Source: Bryopsis sp. KO-2023 (lineage: Eukaryota > Chlorophyta > Ulvophyceae > Bryopsidales > Bryopsidaceae). Taken from it: a DNA stretch of 64,000 bases. Both the position numbers and the translations under genes were made by a program. Positions within the stretch are counted from its first letter, which is position 1. The number at the start of each line of letters is the position of its first letter. The notes below the pieces were generated by a model. It was not told where the DNA came from. It made no database searches and saw only the letters and a program-made list of their open reading frames with translations. Shown here piece by piece: positions 1 through 11,688 of the stretch. The stretch lies in assembly GCA_030272585.1 (NCBI GenBank), contig BSYQ01000015.1, forward strand, positions 1,488,001-1,552,000, read 5' to 3'.

Positions 1-42
1 GTGCACGACTACTGTAGATAAATGGATGCTTTTCTTTGCCAG

Positions 43-1272
43 GGAGGAGGACTTGACCTGCGGTAGGCTGTACGCAGCCAAAGCCACCCAGAAAGACGGG
101 GACGGTGGCGGCATTTTCGACATCGAGTGGATCGAGCTCGGCGAGTCTGCATGTGATGACGACTTTGCCGAGCTGGCAGGCAAGATGTCGTTCGACGACA
201 TTTTTGAGTATCAGGATGCCAAGAACGCAATCAAGAAGGAGGACATGTGCCCGTATGGATTCACTGTTGTGAATACGGATGTCGACTGGGAGTGCTTGAA
301 AGTGAAGGAGGGCATGGAGCAGTTCGCCTCGAGGTTCGAGACGAGAAGATATGCTGGCATGCTAGGCGCCACCACTGAGTGGAATAAATGGGAGGGGATC
401 ACTTACTCCCCCAGGAGGAGGAAGCTCTACACTGCGATGTCCTTCATTGCAAAGGGAATGGAGGGGTCCAGGAGCAACGGAGTCAAGAATGACAAGTATG
501 TACACGGGCAACACATTGTGTTGAACACACCCATCTTAAAATCTATGTTGACCTTTTGATGAATTGGACGCTCCGAAGGGGCATTCATCACTCGAGCTCG
601 CAAAATTCGACCTACAGTTGAATCTAGTTTGTCTTTTTGCAGGTTTGACATTGGTGGAAGCAACCACATCGATTTGGCGTATAATGATTGCGGTTGCGTG
701 TATGTCATGGATGTGGACGACATGTACTGGGCAGAAAAAATGTACCCGCTCATCTGTGGAGTGCCGATCACGGGCGATGAAAACAACAGATGCGATTTGG
801 TAAAAAGCCCATAAAATTACCCTTCTGTCGACAGCAAGAACCTCTGTAGATATGCAGGCGTAGAGTTTTCCTTTGGATGGTTTCCACTGGACGCCACCCA
901 AGGTCATAAAAAATCCTATGTGTGGATGTTGGGTGTTTACAGGATAGCATCGCCAACCCAGACAACGTTGCAATGGTGGAGGAGCACGATGGGTTGTTGA
1001 TCGGAGAGGACACCAGGCGCCACCAAAACGACGTCGTGTGGTACTACGATTTAAAGACAAACGACATGAAAAGAATTTTCTCTACACCATACGGGGCAGA
1101 AACAACAGGGCCTTTCTGGTATCCCGACATCAACGGGTGGTCCTACATGATGGTGGTTGTTCAGCATCCATACGGCGAATCCGACAGAGAAAAGCGATAT
1201 GATCCTGCTGCTACTGGCATTGAAGGGTACATCGGCTATATTGGACCTATCAAAGCTGAATACTCGCTTTAA
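43..1272 (+). CDS. PhoX-like (DUF839) phosphatase, copy 1, 3' part only
   Basis: This is the C-terminal half of a PhoX-family protein. The family includes calcium-dependent alkaline phosphatases that release phosphate from organic esters outside the cell. Three exons are visible: 43-495, 643-799 and 943-1272 (TAA). The first is preceded by an acceptor at 41-42, so the gene begins left of the window. Junction phases match those of the complete copy at 2673-5537, and nearly every residue of these three exons can be aligned to it. Shared blocks include GATTEWNKWEGITYSPRRR, where a glutamate and arginines are typical of the family fold, and the C-terminal block ending GYIGPIKAEYSL. Introns sit at the same positions but differ in sequence and length, which points to an old enough tandem duplication or to conversion restricted to exons. 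Phosphatase activity is inferred from the family. Confidence 0.85.
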
Positions 1273-2672
1273 AAAGGGCGCTCGTCACAAATGTCGATCA
1301 GGGATGCTGCATCATGATGTCTGATTCCTTGCCCAAGTTTTTTTGTGGGTTTCTGTGGACTATATTTTATCGCATAACCCACAATTCTGGCACCAATTGA
1401 TAATCTTAGTTTGAAATATTTGAGAAATTCTGATGAGTTAATATGATGATTGTTTTGGGGATGGTAAAACCTAAGTGTAGAACAATCGATATTGATCGAT
1501 AATTCAATCTAAAGAAGAGGTAAATTATTCCGATCAGTTTTGGTTTTAGTGTCATATACAGGAATAGATCGGGGGGAGAGCATGAGTATTGGAATTGTAT
1601 ATACGGAAACGCAATGGATCATTGTTTTGTTTTTCGCAAGTCATGATACTGTAAAAGAAAAATCCAGCATCCAATATTATACATTGTATGGAATTGTGTG
1701 TGTGTCAACTGATGCCCAGAGTGGAGTGCAATCAAAATTCTTCACGAGTAGAGCTCGTTTTTCTCCTCACAGTCGGTCAACCCAACGTTGATATCCTCCA
1801 CATTCCATAGGATAAGATATTCCCACAACAGATATGATCTCATAAATCCCTTTGCGCTGCTGTGCAAAAAGATGGTCCATATACGTGAAAGTTGCATCTT
1901 CCAGGGCCCCCAAACTTACTGACGGTGCAACAATACATCCCTAATAGGGATGTTGCGCAAAACTACGTAGCTCCCAATTTACGCAGCCACGTCACGTACG
2001 ACAGCGTAGTTTCGCGGAAATTTTCACGGATGCTGACAAGGATCCGTTGTTAAACGGAGTCCTGTTTGAAAAGAGTCAAAATACGTACGTAGAAAACCTG
2101 TATTTCAGCTGTATTTTTTACCTGTATTGTATATTCTGTAGCACTGTCCTTTGGAATAGGGACCCCCACCGGGGGTTCTCAGACCTGACAGGCCTCAGAG
2201 CTGTGGGGGTGGTGAGAACGCGTTCGTACGAAAGTTGCACCCTTCAATTGGAGCTTGCAAGCTTTCGAGGGGATTTGCAAAGAAAAAAGATTGCATTGGA
2301 AATAGTGCGCTGCACTTTGCACGTGTATCGCAGCGTAACCAATGACCCAACGGGCTTGAGAAGCGCGTGCTGATTCCAGAGAAGTCCCCTGGTTTACTGA
2401 TGGCGGGCGAATTGATCATGTGACTCCGGCGCCCGCTGGAGGGAGAGGTGTCCATTGTTGGTCATCCTCAGATGCGCATCGTTCTGTCTCGCTTTATTTT
2501 GGGCAAAGAAATATTCCTTCCACAGGTTCTGCGTCTGCGTCAACTGCGCGGTATCTCTTGATGATTCCACGAAATATTCCCTGAACCAGCATCACCCAGA
2601 CCTGTACATAAGCCCCTTATTCACATGGTTTGTTGTCTCCCAATCGTCTGCCGCCTCCCTCAACACCACACT
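1273..2672. other. Intergenic, between the two PhoX-like genes
   Basis: This is the 3' flank of copy 1 and the presumed promoter of copy 2. No open frame here looks coding. The right half is more GC-balanced than the left. A small inverted repeat lies at 1936-1952 (CATCCCTA, one base, TAGGGATG). I see no clear TATA box. Confidence 0.5.
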
Positions 2673-5537
2673 ATGGTCGTTTCGAGACTCTTCTGCGCGT
2701 GCCTGCTCGTGGCAATAGTAACTGCCAAATTGGACTGGGATGAGATCGACTTCGCTAACACTAACGTCGAGAAGCACGGCGTTTTGTCTTCCCAAACTGT
2801 CAATATAGACGGAAAGGAAGTGAGCGCAGGGTATGTATCGGAAGCTTTCCTTGTGTTTCGTCTCGAGGCAGAACCTTCTCGTTGTGGCGTTCGTTGATCT
2901 CTGGGGATGCGGTCCGCCTCCAGGTTCAAGGACTTGATCCGGAGCGGCGCTGAAGACCCCAACGGATCGGGGGCAGTGTTCGGACAACACCTTGACAAAA
3001 ATGGCGAGACCATGCCTGAGGTGAGAGGGCCGCCACGCCGGCACTGTTTTCGGTCGGCACGGCCGCGTATGGAAACTGTGTGTGGAACTGAGATTCTGGA
3101 AGCCGATTCAAGCGTCTCCGACCGTTACGTGATGTAAGGGTGCGTTTAGATTTCCTGTTTGCATCCAGATCACCGGCGCCCTGGACCCTGAAGGACCCCG
3201 AGGTGGACGTAATGAGTCTACCATCCATGTCAGTCACAACCCCGACTTCAGCAGCTTGCTCCAGGTCGGAGACAAACTTTTCATGCTCACCCACTTCGAA
3301 TTCCCCAACCCGGGATCCACCTACTTGGTTGAGCTCAGCCAGGACAAGGACACAGGAATCTTGACAGTCATGGGGTACGCATCTTTTTCTTGCACATGTA
3401 TATGTGTCTGACATGCAACCAGAGGAAAGACAAAGTGCACTGATCTCTAATGAATGTCATCATCAGGATGGAGAAGTAAGAATTCACATAATTGAAGGGA
3501 CATGATGAATTATTATGGCTATGTTACACTGCAGGTTTGAGCCCATTGACTGGTCTGAATTTGGTGGTCTGTGGACGCCATGCGCTGGCTCGGTTACGCC
3601 CTGGGGAAGTCATCTGGGTTCTGAGGAATACCCTCCCAATGCTAAAGAGATGCTTGTTAAATCTATGAAGGTGATCGATGACATGGAGTGAATGCCAAGC
3701 ACTGCCTTTTGATAACAACTTGAGATTTGGATCAACGTCAATGCTTTTTACCCTGAGTGTATGTCTTCACACTCAACGCCTCTTGTTGATCTTTGGCAGG
3801 AGTGGGATGAATTGAGGAAAAACAAAGAAGATAGCACCCCACGTGACACTGAAGAGATGCTGAGGTACTTTGGGAAGTTCCCTGACGAGTTGAAGGCCGA
3901 AGATTTGAACACCTTCAAGCCGTACAACTATGGATACCCATGGGAGGTGAAGGTCAAGGAGGATGGCTCTTACACCAACGTCAAGCACTACTCGATGGGA
4001 AGGACTGCCATTGAGCTCGCATATGTGATGCCAGACAAAAAGACTGTGTACATTACCGATGATGGACTCAACAGGGTCTTCACCATGTTTGTCGCCGAAA
4101 AGTGAGGTTCCTTATGTCTGCGGGACGAAATCGACGAGCGTTGTGCGTTACTTTGCTACGCTGAGCAGTTGTGTTTTTTTGTCGCGGGTCATCACGTGGG
4201 GTCGCACCCAGAGCGGCACCTCTAATAACGCAGTCGTCCAGCGATGGAGTGCGTGCGTCATGCACGAATAATCGTCTCTACCCTTTTCCCACCACCAAGG
4301 TCAATCCTTTCCTTCTGCCTTTCAGGGAGGAGGACTTATCCTGCGGGCAGCTCTACGCCGCCAAAGTCACCCAGAAAGACGGGGACGGCGGCGGTATCTT
4401 TGACATGGAGTGGATCGAACTTGGCGAGTCTGCATGTGATGACGACTTTGCCAAGATGACAGACAAGATGTCGTTCGACGACATTTTTGAGTATCAGGAT
4501 GCCAAGAACGTAACCAAGAAGGAGGATATGTGCCCGTCTGGATTCACCGTCGTGAACACGGATGTAAACTGGGAGTGCTTGAAGGTGAAGGAGGACATGG
4601 AGCAGTTCGCCTCAAGGTTCGAGACGAGGAGATATGCTGGCATGTTGGGTGCCACCACTGAGTGGAATAAATGGGAGGGGATCACCTACTCCCCCAGGAG
4701 GAGGAAGCTTTATACCGCCCTGTCTGCCATCGAGAAGGGAATGGAGAGCTCCAAGAGCAAGGGAGTGAAGAATGACAAGTATGTACATGTGCAACACACC
4801 CATCTTAGAATCTATGTTTATCTTTTGATGAATTGGATGCTCCGAAGCAGCAGATATCCCAGTCTGAAAAATGCTGAACCTGAAATTGCTTCTTGCAGAT
4901 ATGACATTGGTGGAAGCAACCACATTGATTTGTCATACAATCCTTGCGGTTGTGTGTATGTGATGGATGTGGATGACATGTACTGGGTAGAAAAAATGTA
5001 CCCGCTCATCTGTGGAGTGCCGATCACTGGCGATGCAAACAACAAATGCGACTTGGTAAAAAACAGACAAAATTCCCTTCTGCTGCACCCCAATGCATCT
5101 CTTCATCGGGAGGTCTTGACAATCAAAGAATGTTCCTTTTGGTAGTTTCCCCTGGATCTCATCTAAGGCTGTCACAAATCCAATGTCTGGCTGATGGTTG
5201 TTTACAGGACGGCATCGCGAACCCAGACAATGTTGCAATGGTGGAGGAGCATGATGGGCTGTTGATCGGAGAAGACACCAAGCTCCACCAAAATGACGTC
5301 GTGTGGTACTATGATTTGAAGACGGGCGAAAAGCATAGAATTTTCTCCACACCATACGGGGCAGAGACCACCGGGCCTTATTGGTATCCTGATATCAACG
5401 GATGGTCCTACATGATGGTGGTGGTTCAGCATCCATATGGTGAATCTGACAAAGAGAAGCGATATGACCCTGCAGCCACTGGCATCGAAGGATACATCGG
5501 CTATATTGGACCCATCAAAGCTGAATACTCGCTCTGA
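2673..5537 (+). CDS. PhoX-like (DUF839) secreted phosphatase, complete copy
   Basis: Eight exons join in frame to 612 residues: 2673-2830, 2924-3020, 3169-3374, 3535-3670, 3800-4101, 4326-4778, 4899-5055 and 5208-5537. The start at 2673 gives a classic signal peptide (MVVSRLFCACLLVAIVTA), so the product should enter the secretory pathway and be exported; an upstream in-frame ATG at 2625 would bury it. The block LFMLTHFEFPNPGSTYLVEL and, near residue 170, TPCAGSVTPWGSHLGSEEY carry the CAG-x2-TPW ... EE signature of PhoX. The GATTEWNKW block and the final DLKTGEKHRIFSTPYGAETT region complete the DUF839 fold. PhoX enzymes in algae and bacteria are usually induced by phosphate starvation, but nothing in the promoter shows this. 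Exon 4 could also end at 3687, but only 3670 keeps the frame. The neighbouring copy at the left edge suggests a local gene family. Confidence 0.9.
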
Positions 5538-7413
5538 TGAGATTTCAGGGATAAGCTGAAAGCATGTGCAGGTTGCTAGTTTTTTTGCTGTTTCGAAATC
5601 GATGGATTTTGGTCTTTGGCAGTGTCGGATATATGGATGCTAGATTTTCTAATTCCTGATCAAGCGATGGCGTTACTGCATGATGCTGCATGGTAACCTC
5701 CCCATCTGAATTTTTTAGTCTTTTTTTTGAAGAATACTGGAGTGTGGAACCCACACTTCTATGGAAAGAATTAGTTTTTTTGATCGGTGAGGTGTCGTGG
5801 TGGTGAAGATTTTGGGGGTGGGGAAATTGTAGTGTAGCAAGGGTCGATTATGCTCACCAGTTTTGGTTGGAAGGATGATGCTTGTTAGCTTAGATAAGGG
5901 GAGAAGTTGCATCATGGGCATGCTTAAAAAATCATTGGCTCACATTTTTCTTCACAAACCATACTTCTGTAATTATATTTGCATTGTCAATCACAATTGG
6001 ATAAAAAACTGCCAGTATTGATCTCAGAACATGCATACATTGATGTGTCCAGTTTGTGTTCTAATAGCCAAATCCATGACGATTGATGAAAAACATCTTG
6101 ACCTTTTGTGCATGGGGTTCATCAGTGTGAAATCCTGAAAACATCACAGACCACCAACTCTGGTTTCCTTGGGTGTCTGGAGTATGAAGTGGGTTGATAA
6201 TGATGTCACTTCAAAAAGGAATGTGTTAAGTTCAGCTTCCTCTAAAATCATTTTTTCGACAGAGAATATAACCTGCAAAACATGTATCACTGCATCCCAG
6301 ATGGCAAGTGTCCTTGGTTGCGGCAGAACCAGCAAATGTCATCCATGTTCCATCTCACCGACGCTACAAAACTTTAGCAGAAAGAATTACTTCCCCAACG
6401 CCACCACAGATTTCTGGAGTCTGACTTTGCCGGAGACGAAAAAATGGGGCTGATCGAAACCACAATCGATCTTCATGGGATTCGATTGGAAGCTCCCCCA
6501 CCGACGCAATAACATACCTACGTCAATGGAATGCCGTACATTTTCACCAACAGAAAAAAAATGCCAAATGTCAACACCAACTTTCATTGGCGATTTAAAT
6601 CATCCACAAGGTCACAGAATTTCTCTTCTCGTCAGTCACCCAACAATATCTGCTGCATGTCGATCCCTAAAAACGGTATCTGCAAGCAGGAAAAATATAA
6701 CCATAGCCGAAAAAAAAAAACAAAAAAAACACATCCCCTTTCTTTTAATCTAAATCTCCCTGTGCCAACGTTCGTTTTCATCCAAAATCAGTAAAATGTG
6801 GTCAACAACAAACCCCAAGCCCCCCCTGCTCCAACTCCAACTCCGCCTGCTATAGAAAACTTGAACTTCCTGGAGGTAAAATCCACCACCAACCCCGGCC
6901 ATTTGTCCCCTCTTTACTTTTTTCTTGCTTATTGTTTCTTTTCCCCAAATTAACACCATCTGTTTGTTGAATATTGACACTTTCCGCCCAGAGTCGACCT
7001 CCCAAATGCAGCCCTCCACAACCCAGTCCGAAAAACTCAACCCAGCAAAAAAACCCAACCCAGCCAGCATCTCAGATTTCACAATCATTATTTTGGTTCA
7101 ATCGTTTCGTTCCGGCTAGGAGGGCTGTTCATAACCATAACTAGCAAATCATCTGCTAGGAGTTTGATTCTTTTGCTCGCCCTATACCAACCTCCCGTCG
7201 CTACACCGACCCCCCCCCAAAAAAAATCAAGGCAAAATTTCGCCACCTCCCGTTTCAACTTTTCTCAGTTTGAATTCACCGAGCTGCTCCCTAATGCAAG
7301 AATCGTTTCCTCCCCAATGTGGCAAAAATCTACCCCTCCAAAAATAGAATTAAAAAGCGGCGAGCCGAAGGACTCTCCCTGCCTAGCACCAGAATCTATA
7401 AATAGAATCGAAT
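5538..7413. other. Intergenic, between convergent PhoX and dapA
   Basis: The two genes converge here, so this holds both 3' ends. It is AT-rich, and the short open frames have no family resemblance. A run of nine C followed by eight A lies at 7210-7226, the reverse complement of the T-run/G-run tracts seen in many introns of the window. Confidence 0.5.
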
Positions 7414-8472
7414 TCAATACTTCGTCAACAAGGAGAATTCATCGTCCTCCATCACTCGAACCTCCTTGCACCCCGGAATGTGCTCCTTCACCGCCTCCAG
7501 CAGCTTAGCCCCCTCTTCCCTCTTTTCCTTCGACAGCGGGACGTAAGGCAACCTGAACACCGGTTTGACCAGCCCACACATCGCCAGCGCGGTGTTCACC
7601 GCAATGGGGTTGGGTTCGCAGAACAACCAACCCATCAAACTGTTCAGGCTCTCCGCAAGCTCATAATCGGCCGAGCCATGCATGAGCTTCGAAAACAACC
7701 CAGGAATCAGGTTGCTGGTGACCGAAACCACACCAGCCGATCCAAATTTGTGCCGGCCTTCGTGAGCTTCATCGTCGTTGCCTGACCAGCAAGAAACATT
7801 CTGGGATTGGTAATTGGCTATCCTTTCGTTTCCGGTGCATTCCTTAACCCCCAGGAAATTGGGATGGGATGCCAGCGACATGATCACTTCGTCTGGGATG
7901 TCTTGCCCCGTTCGCCCAGGGACGTTGTAAATCATGGCCGGGCCTTCGTCCAGCACCACTTTGAAGTGGGGAGTCAAACCATCTATGGAGGTTTTCCCGT
8001 AGTAGGGGTTGATCTGAAGGGAGGCATCCATCCCCACGTTGAAGCCCTGTTCGGTGGCATGCCAAGCTTCGTGGGTGCTGTTACTCCCGGTGTTGCCAAT
8101 TACGTTCACCCTCCCTCGGAAAATGTTGGTGGTGTGGGCGATCAGCATGATGTGCTCGTCCCAAGACATCAAGTGCCCCTCCCCGGTCGTTCCCCCGATA
8201 ATCAGTCCCTCCACGCCGTTGTTGATTTGCTCCTCGACGAGCGCGTCGAATGCGTCCAAGTCGAAACGACCGGACTCCAGGTAGGGCGTTTTGATGGCGG
8301 TGATGAGGGCGCTCTCCTTCACGGTTTTCAAGGGGGACTCCCGAGTGGATGGGGCTTCGGGGGTCGACACCGCGCCCGCGCGCAACGTACGACCGACCTT
8401 GCATCGAGGCACGCGCGACTTCGCACCAATCCCTCCCAACTCGCTTCCTCTGCACAGCGACATGCTTTTCAT
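7414..8472 (-). CDS. dapA: 4-hydroxy-tetrahydrodipicolinate synthase, plastid precursor
   Basis: This intronless gene encodes 352 residues. The enzyme condenses pyruvate with aspartate semialdehyde, the first committed step of lysine synthesis by the diaminopimelate route, and works in the plastid stroma. Residues 1-50 are basic and Ser/Thr/Arg-rich, as expected of a transit peptide. The TIM barrel follows: GGTTGEGH at 93-100 binds pyruvate, Tyr182 in [10 protein letters not shown] belongs to the catalytic triad, and Lys210 in GVKECTG forms the Schiff base. The [14 protein letters not shown] and [14 protein letters not shown] blocks are of the plant type, not the short bacterial type. Plant enzymes are feedback-inhibited by lysine, and Trp104 sits in the segment where resistance mutations map. 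It is the only multi-hundred-residue gene here without introns, and it converges on the PhoX gene. Confidence 0.95.
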   Translation of the reverse strand: MKSMSLCRGSELGGIGAKSRVPRCKVGRTLRAGAVSTPEAPSTRESPLKTVKESALITAIKTPYLESGRFDLDAFDALVEEQINNGVEGLIIGGTTGEGHLMSWDEHIMLIAHTTNIFRGRVNVIGNTGSNSTHEAWHATEQGFNVGMDASLQINPYYGKTSIDGLTPHFKVVLDEGPAMIYNVPGRTGQDIPDEVIMSLASHPNFLGVKECTGNERIANYQSQNVSCWSGNDDEAHEGRHKFGSAGVVSVTSNLIPGLFSKLMHGSADYELAESLNSLMGWLFCEPNPIAVNTALAMCGLVKPVFRLPYVPLSKEKREEGAKLLEAVKEHIPGCKEVRVMEDDEFSLLTKY

Positions 8473-9044
8473 ACGTGCGACGATGTCTTAACCGCTGCTT
8501 GACGTGCCTTGGAACGAGTGTTGCCTGGTCTGGAGGTCGACACGCGCGGAAAAATAGTCTGGTTTTGGCCTTGGTTTTTTCTGCGCGAGCCGCGAGCGAG
8601 AATTGGAAGACGTTGACGTGGTAAGCCCAACCCACCGTACAGATTGTTTTTTCAATCAACAGTTAATGAATGTCTGATCGGTGGTCGATCGTTTGGCGGC
8701 AGTTTCGTGCAGCGGTTGGGGAAATCAGTGGTGTCAACCTTTCCACAAGGAAATTATAGGTGGTCCCAGAAGCTAGTAGTGAAAAATCAATATTCACTCA
8801 TTTGCATAGTGGATGGGGCTTCCTCATGAGGCTTTCAGCCACGATGTCATATCTTTGAGATTTAAATGCTAGGTTCCCAGTGTCAGAACCCCTACTAAGA
8901 CATCGATTCTTGTCTTTTTGATAAAAATCGTGGCGAAAAAAAAAGGCCACACCACACCATCACACATCCTCTGCTGAAACACTGGCTATATATACTGATA
9001 CATGTCTCAATTCCTGCATGAAAAGGTTTGATGGATGCTTGATT
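8473..9044. other. Intergenic, dapA promoter side and DUF1499 3' flank
   Basis: It holds the dapA 5' region (GC-rich up to about 8620) and the 3' flank of the upstream minus-strand gene. A 21-base sequence at 8795-8815 recurs exactly at 28426-28446. No gene is seen. Confidence 0.5.
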
Positions 9045-10731
9045 TCATTGGTAGCACTCTATCAGTTCGCAGCCGATCACCCTCCATCCAAGCCGTGCCC
9101 TGATTGCATCCATCCTTTTCCGCTGAGCGTCGAAATCTGTGATCGGCTGCTGAATCGGGTAAATGTACTTCACTTTGCCTGCTCAAAATTATTTTTGGAA
9201 AACAGAAAACACACTAAGATGAAACACTAAACCTTGGACATTCACAAATCTTGCTCTGGGATGTATCGTGTCAAGCTTCCGTTGAAGGTCGACATCGTCA
9301 GTTTCGCAAGAAGCAACTCTATTTGAATAACTAAATGGGGGGTGACCCCACCACTTGATGGGAAAACCGTCCCCAGCGGGATCCGAACAGCCACCAACCA
9401 ACAGGGGGTCATTCCTGGACCTTGGATTGCTCCTTCCCCCCCCCCCGAATTCTTCTTTCGGATTTGGACAAAAACAGTGATGCTGTCCCGTTGCTCCTAC
9501 CAGCGATTGCCCGATATGTTACGAGGGGCCCTTCGATATCTCCTTCCCAATTTCTGCTGGCTGTCGTATCAGGCTTCACGAGAAATTCGACGGTGTCTTT
9601 ACCGAATGGGCCGTCCACCCAAAACGCAATGTACTGTTTTTCATCCACCGACTTCAAAGCGACCAGCTCCGAACCTGTTTCGAAAAGCATAAAGAACTTG
9701 TTCCTTCTTTCTGGATATATATTCTTTTCCTTCAGATGTATTACATCAAGGATGGAAGCTCCCCCCCCCACCAAATTCACAGTGGAAAATTGAGAAACCC
9801 ACTTCCACCCCATTGCTGATGATCGAATCAGCTTTTGCTGCCACCATTGCCAAAGCATGAAAGTAAAACGGGTCGTTTTTTCCCGTTCTTGCAACATCCG
9901 GTTGAAACTTTTTCGGGGCATGCTCCCGGGTTTGACAGACATGTGGAATGTCGGTCACACATCATACTAAACCCTACCCCCCTTCCCTCTTTCATGTCAG
10001 ACATGGGAGCATGCCCCTGGTCACTCTCGACTCAAAATGTTAATAATGAGAAGCTTCCAAGGGGGACACTCACCAGGACATGTCTGTGGCACAGCATCGA
10101 TGATTCTTTCGACGGTTGCGTCGATTGTGGCAGATCCTGACCTCCATGCAGGTCCATAAGTCTTGTTCAAGCTTCCAGTAGATATGCAATTGGGATTCAC
10201 GCTGGTAGGACAGCCACGGATGCTCCTGAGTGTGTCAAAACCAAAAAACAATTGTTTTATTTTTACAAAATTAAATCATCCTTCCATCCAAAATGCCAGA
10301 ATCTATGCATGGACCTGGTGCAGTTATGTAAACACATACACACACATTTTTATAGTGGTTTGAAGTTTCACCAAACACAGTTTTTGCATTGGTTGAGGGG
10401 CGACTCCACTTTAGTCATTACGTGAGGCGTAACAGGGAGCGTAACGTTAGCCACACTCGGCGAGCTTACAAGTTGAGGAGCATCGAACTGACCCGTTGAG
10501 GGGGCCGAATTCGATCTTGTCGGCGGCGTCGATCTGTTCCGACATCGCTTCAGCGACGTCCGTGCCTAAGAAGCGCGACCCGATCAACACCGCTCCCAAC
10601 CCCAGAACGCTTCGCCGACCGAATTCGCTAGATCCTTGACGTCCAGCGGCGAACGCGTCGAATTTCGCTCGTTTTCCTGGCACCTCGCATTTCAACGTCG
10701 GGGCTTGTCGAGGTGTTGCGTGGGAAAGCAT
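9045..10731 (-). CDS. DUF1499 thylakoid-lumen protein (split gene, some joins uncertain)
   Basis: At least five exons are read on the minus strand. The first is 10731 down to 10493 (or 10470). It starts MLSHATPRQAPTLKCEVPGK and carries a plastid leader, then RRSVLGLGAVLIGSRFLGT and AEA, a twin-arginine thylakoid signal with a cleavage site. Exon 10225-10073 has RGCPTSVNPNCISTGS and YGPAW, the DUF1499 N-terminal motif. A middle exon lies near 9927-9780. Exon about 9712-9480 has AFWVDGPFGKDTVEFLV and VTYRAIAG. The last, 9149-9045, has PITDFDAQRKRMDAIRARLG and ends at TGA 9045-9047. The order of motifs matches plant and cyanobacterial DUF1499 proteins, whose function is unknown. The 10493 donor (GTCAGT) keeps phase with exon 2; the better-looking GTAAGC donor at 10469 does not. 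The reading of the middle exon is the weakest part. Confidence 0.7.
9915..10017. repeat. 103-bp element bounded by a 13-bp inverted repeat
   Basis: GGGGCATGCTCCC at 9915-9927 and its exact complement at 10005-10017 bound a 103-bp stretch. Just inside each arm is a version of TGTCTGACA/TTGACAGACA. It lies across an intron of the DUF1499 gene and may touch the start of its third exon. Confidence 0.6.
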
Positions 10732-11047
10732 CGTTTCGGGCCAGGACTGTTGTTGGTATGGTGCTTTTTCTTTTCGTCTTTTTTGGTTGGGTGGTGTAGA
10801 AAGAGGGGGTGAGTGTTCAATTCTGGTAGGGCGTGTCTGACATTGAATCCTACGATTCGTAATTGAACGCCTTGACAATGCTGCCGATGTGTCGAGTGGA
10901 AAAGAGGAAGAGTGAGGTCAGGGTTTCCGCTGAGTTTTTAGCAGAACCGACACAGCTCTGTTTTTTTCTCTCTCTTTTCGTTTCTTTCTGGCCTCGTTAC
11001 GCAACCCAGCTTTCCCAACTCTCGAATCCCGTTCGCGTGAAGACGAT
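10732..11047. promoter_or_regulatory. Possible bidirectional promoter, DUF1499 gene / CNOT9
   Basis: The start codons of the two divergent genes are 316 bases apart, so this stretch must hold both 5' regions. It contains a TGTCTGACAT motif at 10834-10843 and long pyrimidine stretches (10955-10990). No TATA box is evident. The call rests on gene arrangement only. Confidence 0.4.
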
Positions 11048-11657
11048 ATGGCGGCGCGCACACCGATGCCCCCCCAGCGGGCTGGCAACCAGCAAATCGA
11101 GCAGCTGGTCCTGGACGTGACGGTGCCTCAGAACCGCGAGCGCGCATTGCTGGAGTTGAGCAAAAAGCGGGAGAGCTTCCCTGAGCTGGCGCCTTATTTG
11201 TGGCATTCGTTCGGAGTGATTTCGGCATTGCTCCAGGAAGTGGTTTCTGTCTATCCATTGCTGGTGCCCCCCGCCACTGCGTTATCCGCCCAAGCGTCGA
11301 ACCGTGTATGTAACGCTCTGGCGTTGCTTCAGTGCGTCGCCTCTCACCACGAAACTAGAGGGCTGTTCCTGCAAGGTTCGTCTTGTTTCAATTTCGCATC
11401 CGTTATTTGAAGTTGGGGATAATGTAGCTGGAAGGGATGTCTAGGTTTTTTTGATTTTGCACTTCTTTCTCTTATTGAGCGCTTTTGGGTTAATTCTTGG
11501 GAGGAAACGGTGACTGGCCTTCCAACCTCGCTGTTAAAAGGAGTTTATTTATTTTCCAAAACGACTTCTGAGATATGAGCAGGGTCTCCAGGGAAAAGAA
11601 AAAAAACACACCAGAAAAAACCTAGTCCTTTTTTCCTCTTGCATTGTGTTGGAAAGA

Positions 11658-11688
<31 letters not shown>

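Noticed and set aside
4612..5355. Minus-strand open frames across the PhoX gene
   Set aside because: They are shadows of PhoX exons; the same frames recur in copy 1 because the exons are duplicated.
7807..8502. 231-codon plus-strand open frame
   Set aside because: It is the antisense of dapA, whose protein is unmistakable; the frame is open because of GC-rich third positions.
9189..9401. Minus-strand segment DLQRKLDTIHPRARFVNVQG as the DUF1499 C terminus
   Set aside because: The true C terminus (DFDAQRKRMDAIRARLGW) is clear at 9045-9149; this one is a chance resemblance within an intron.
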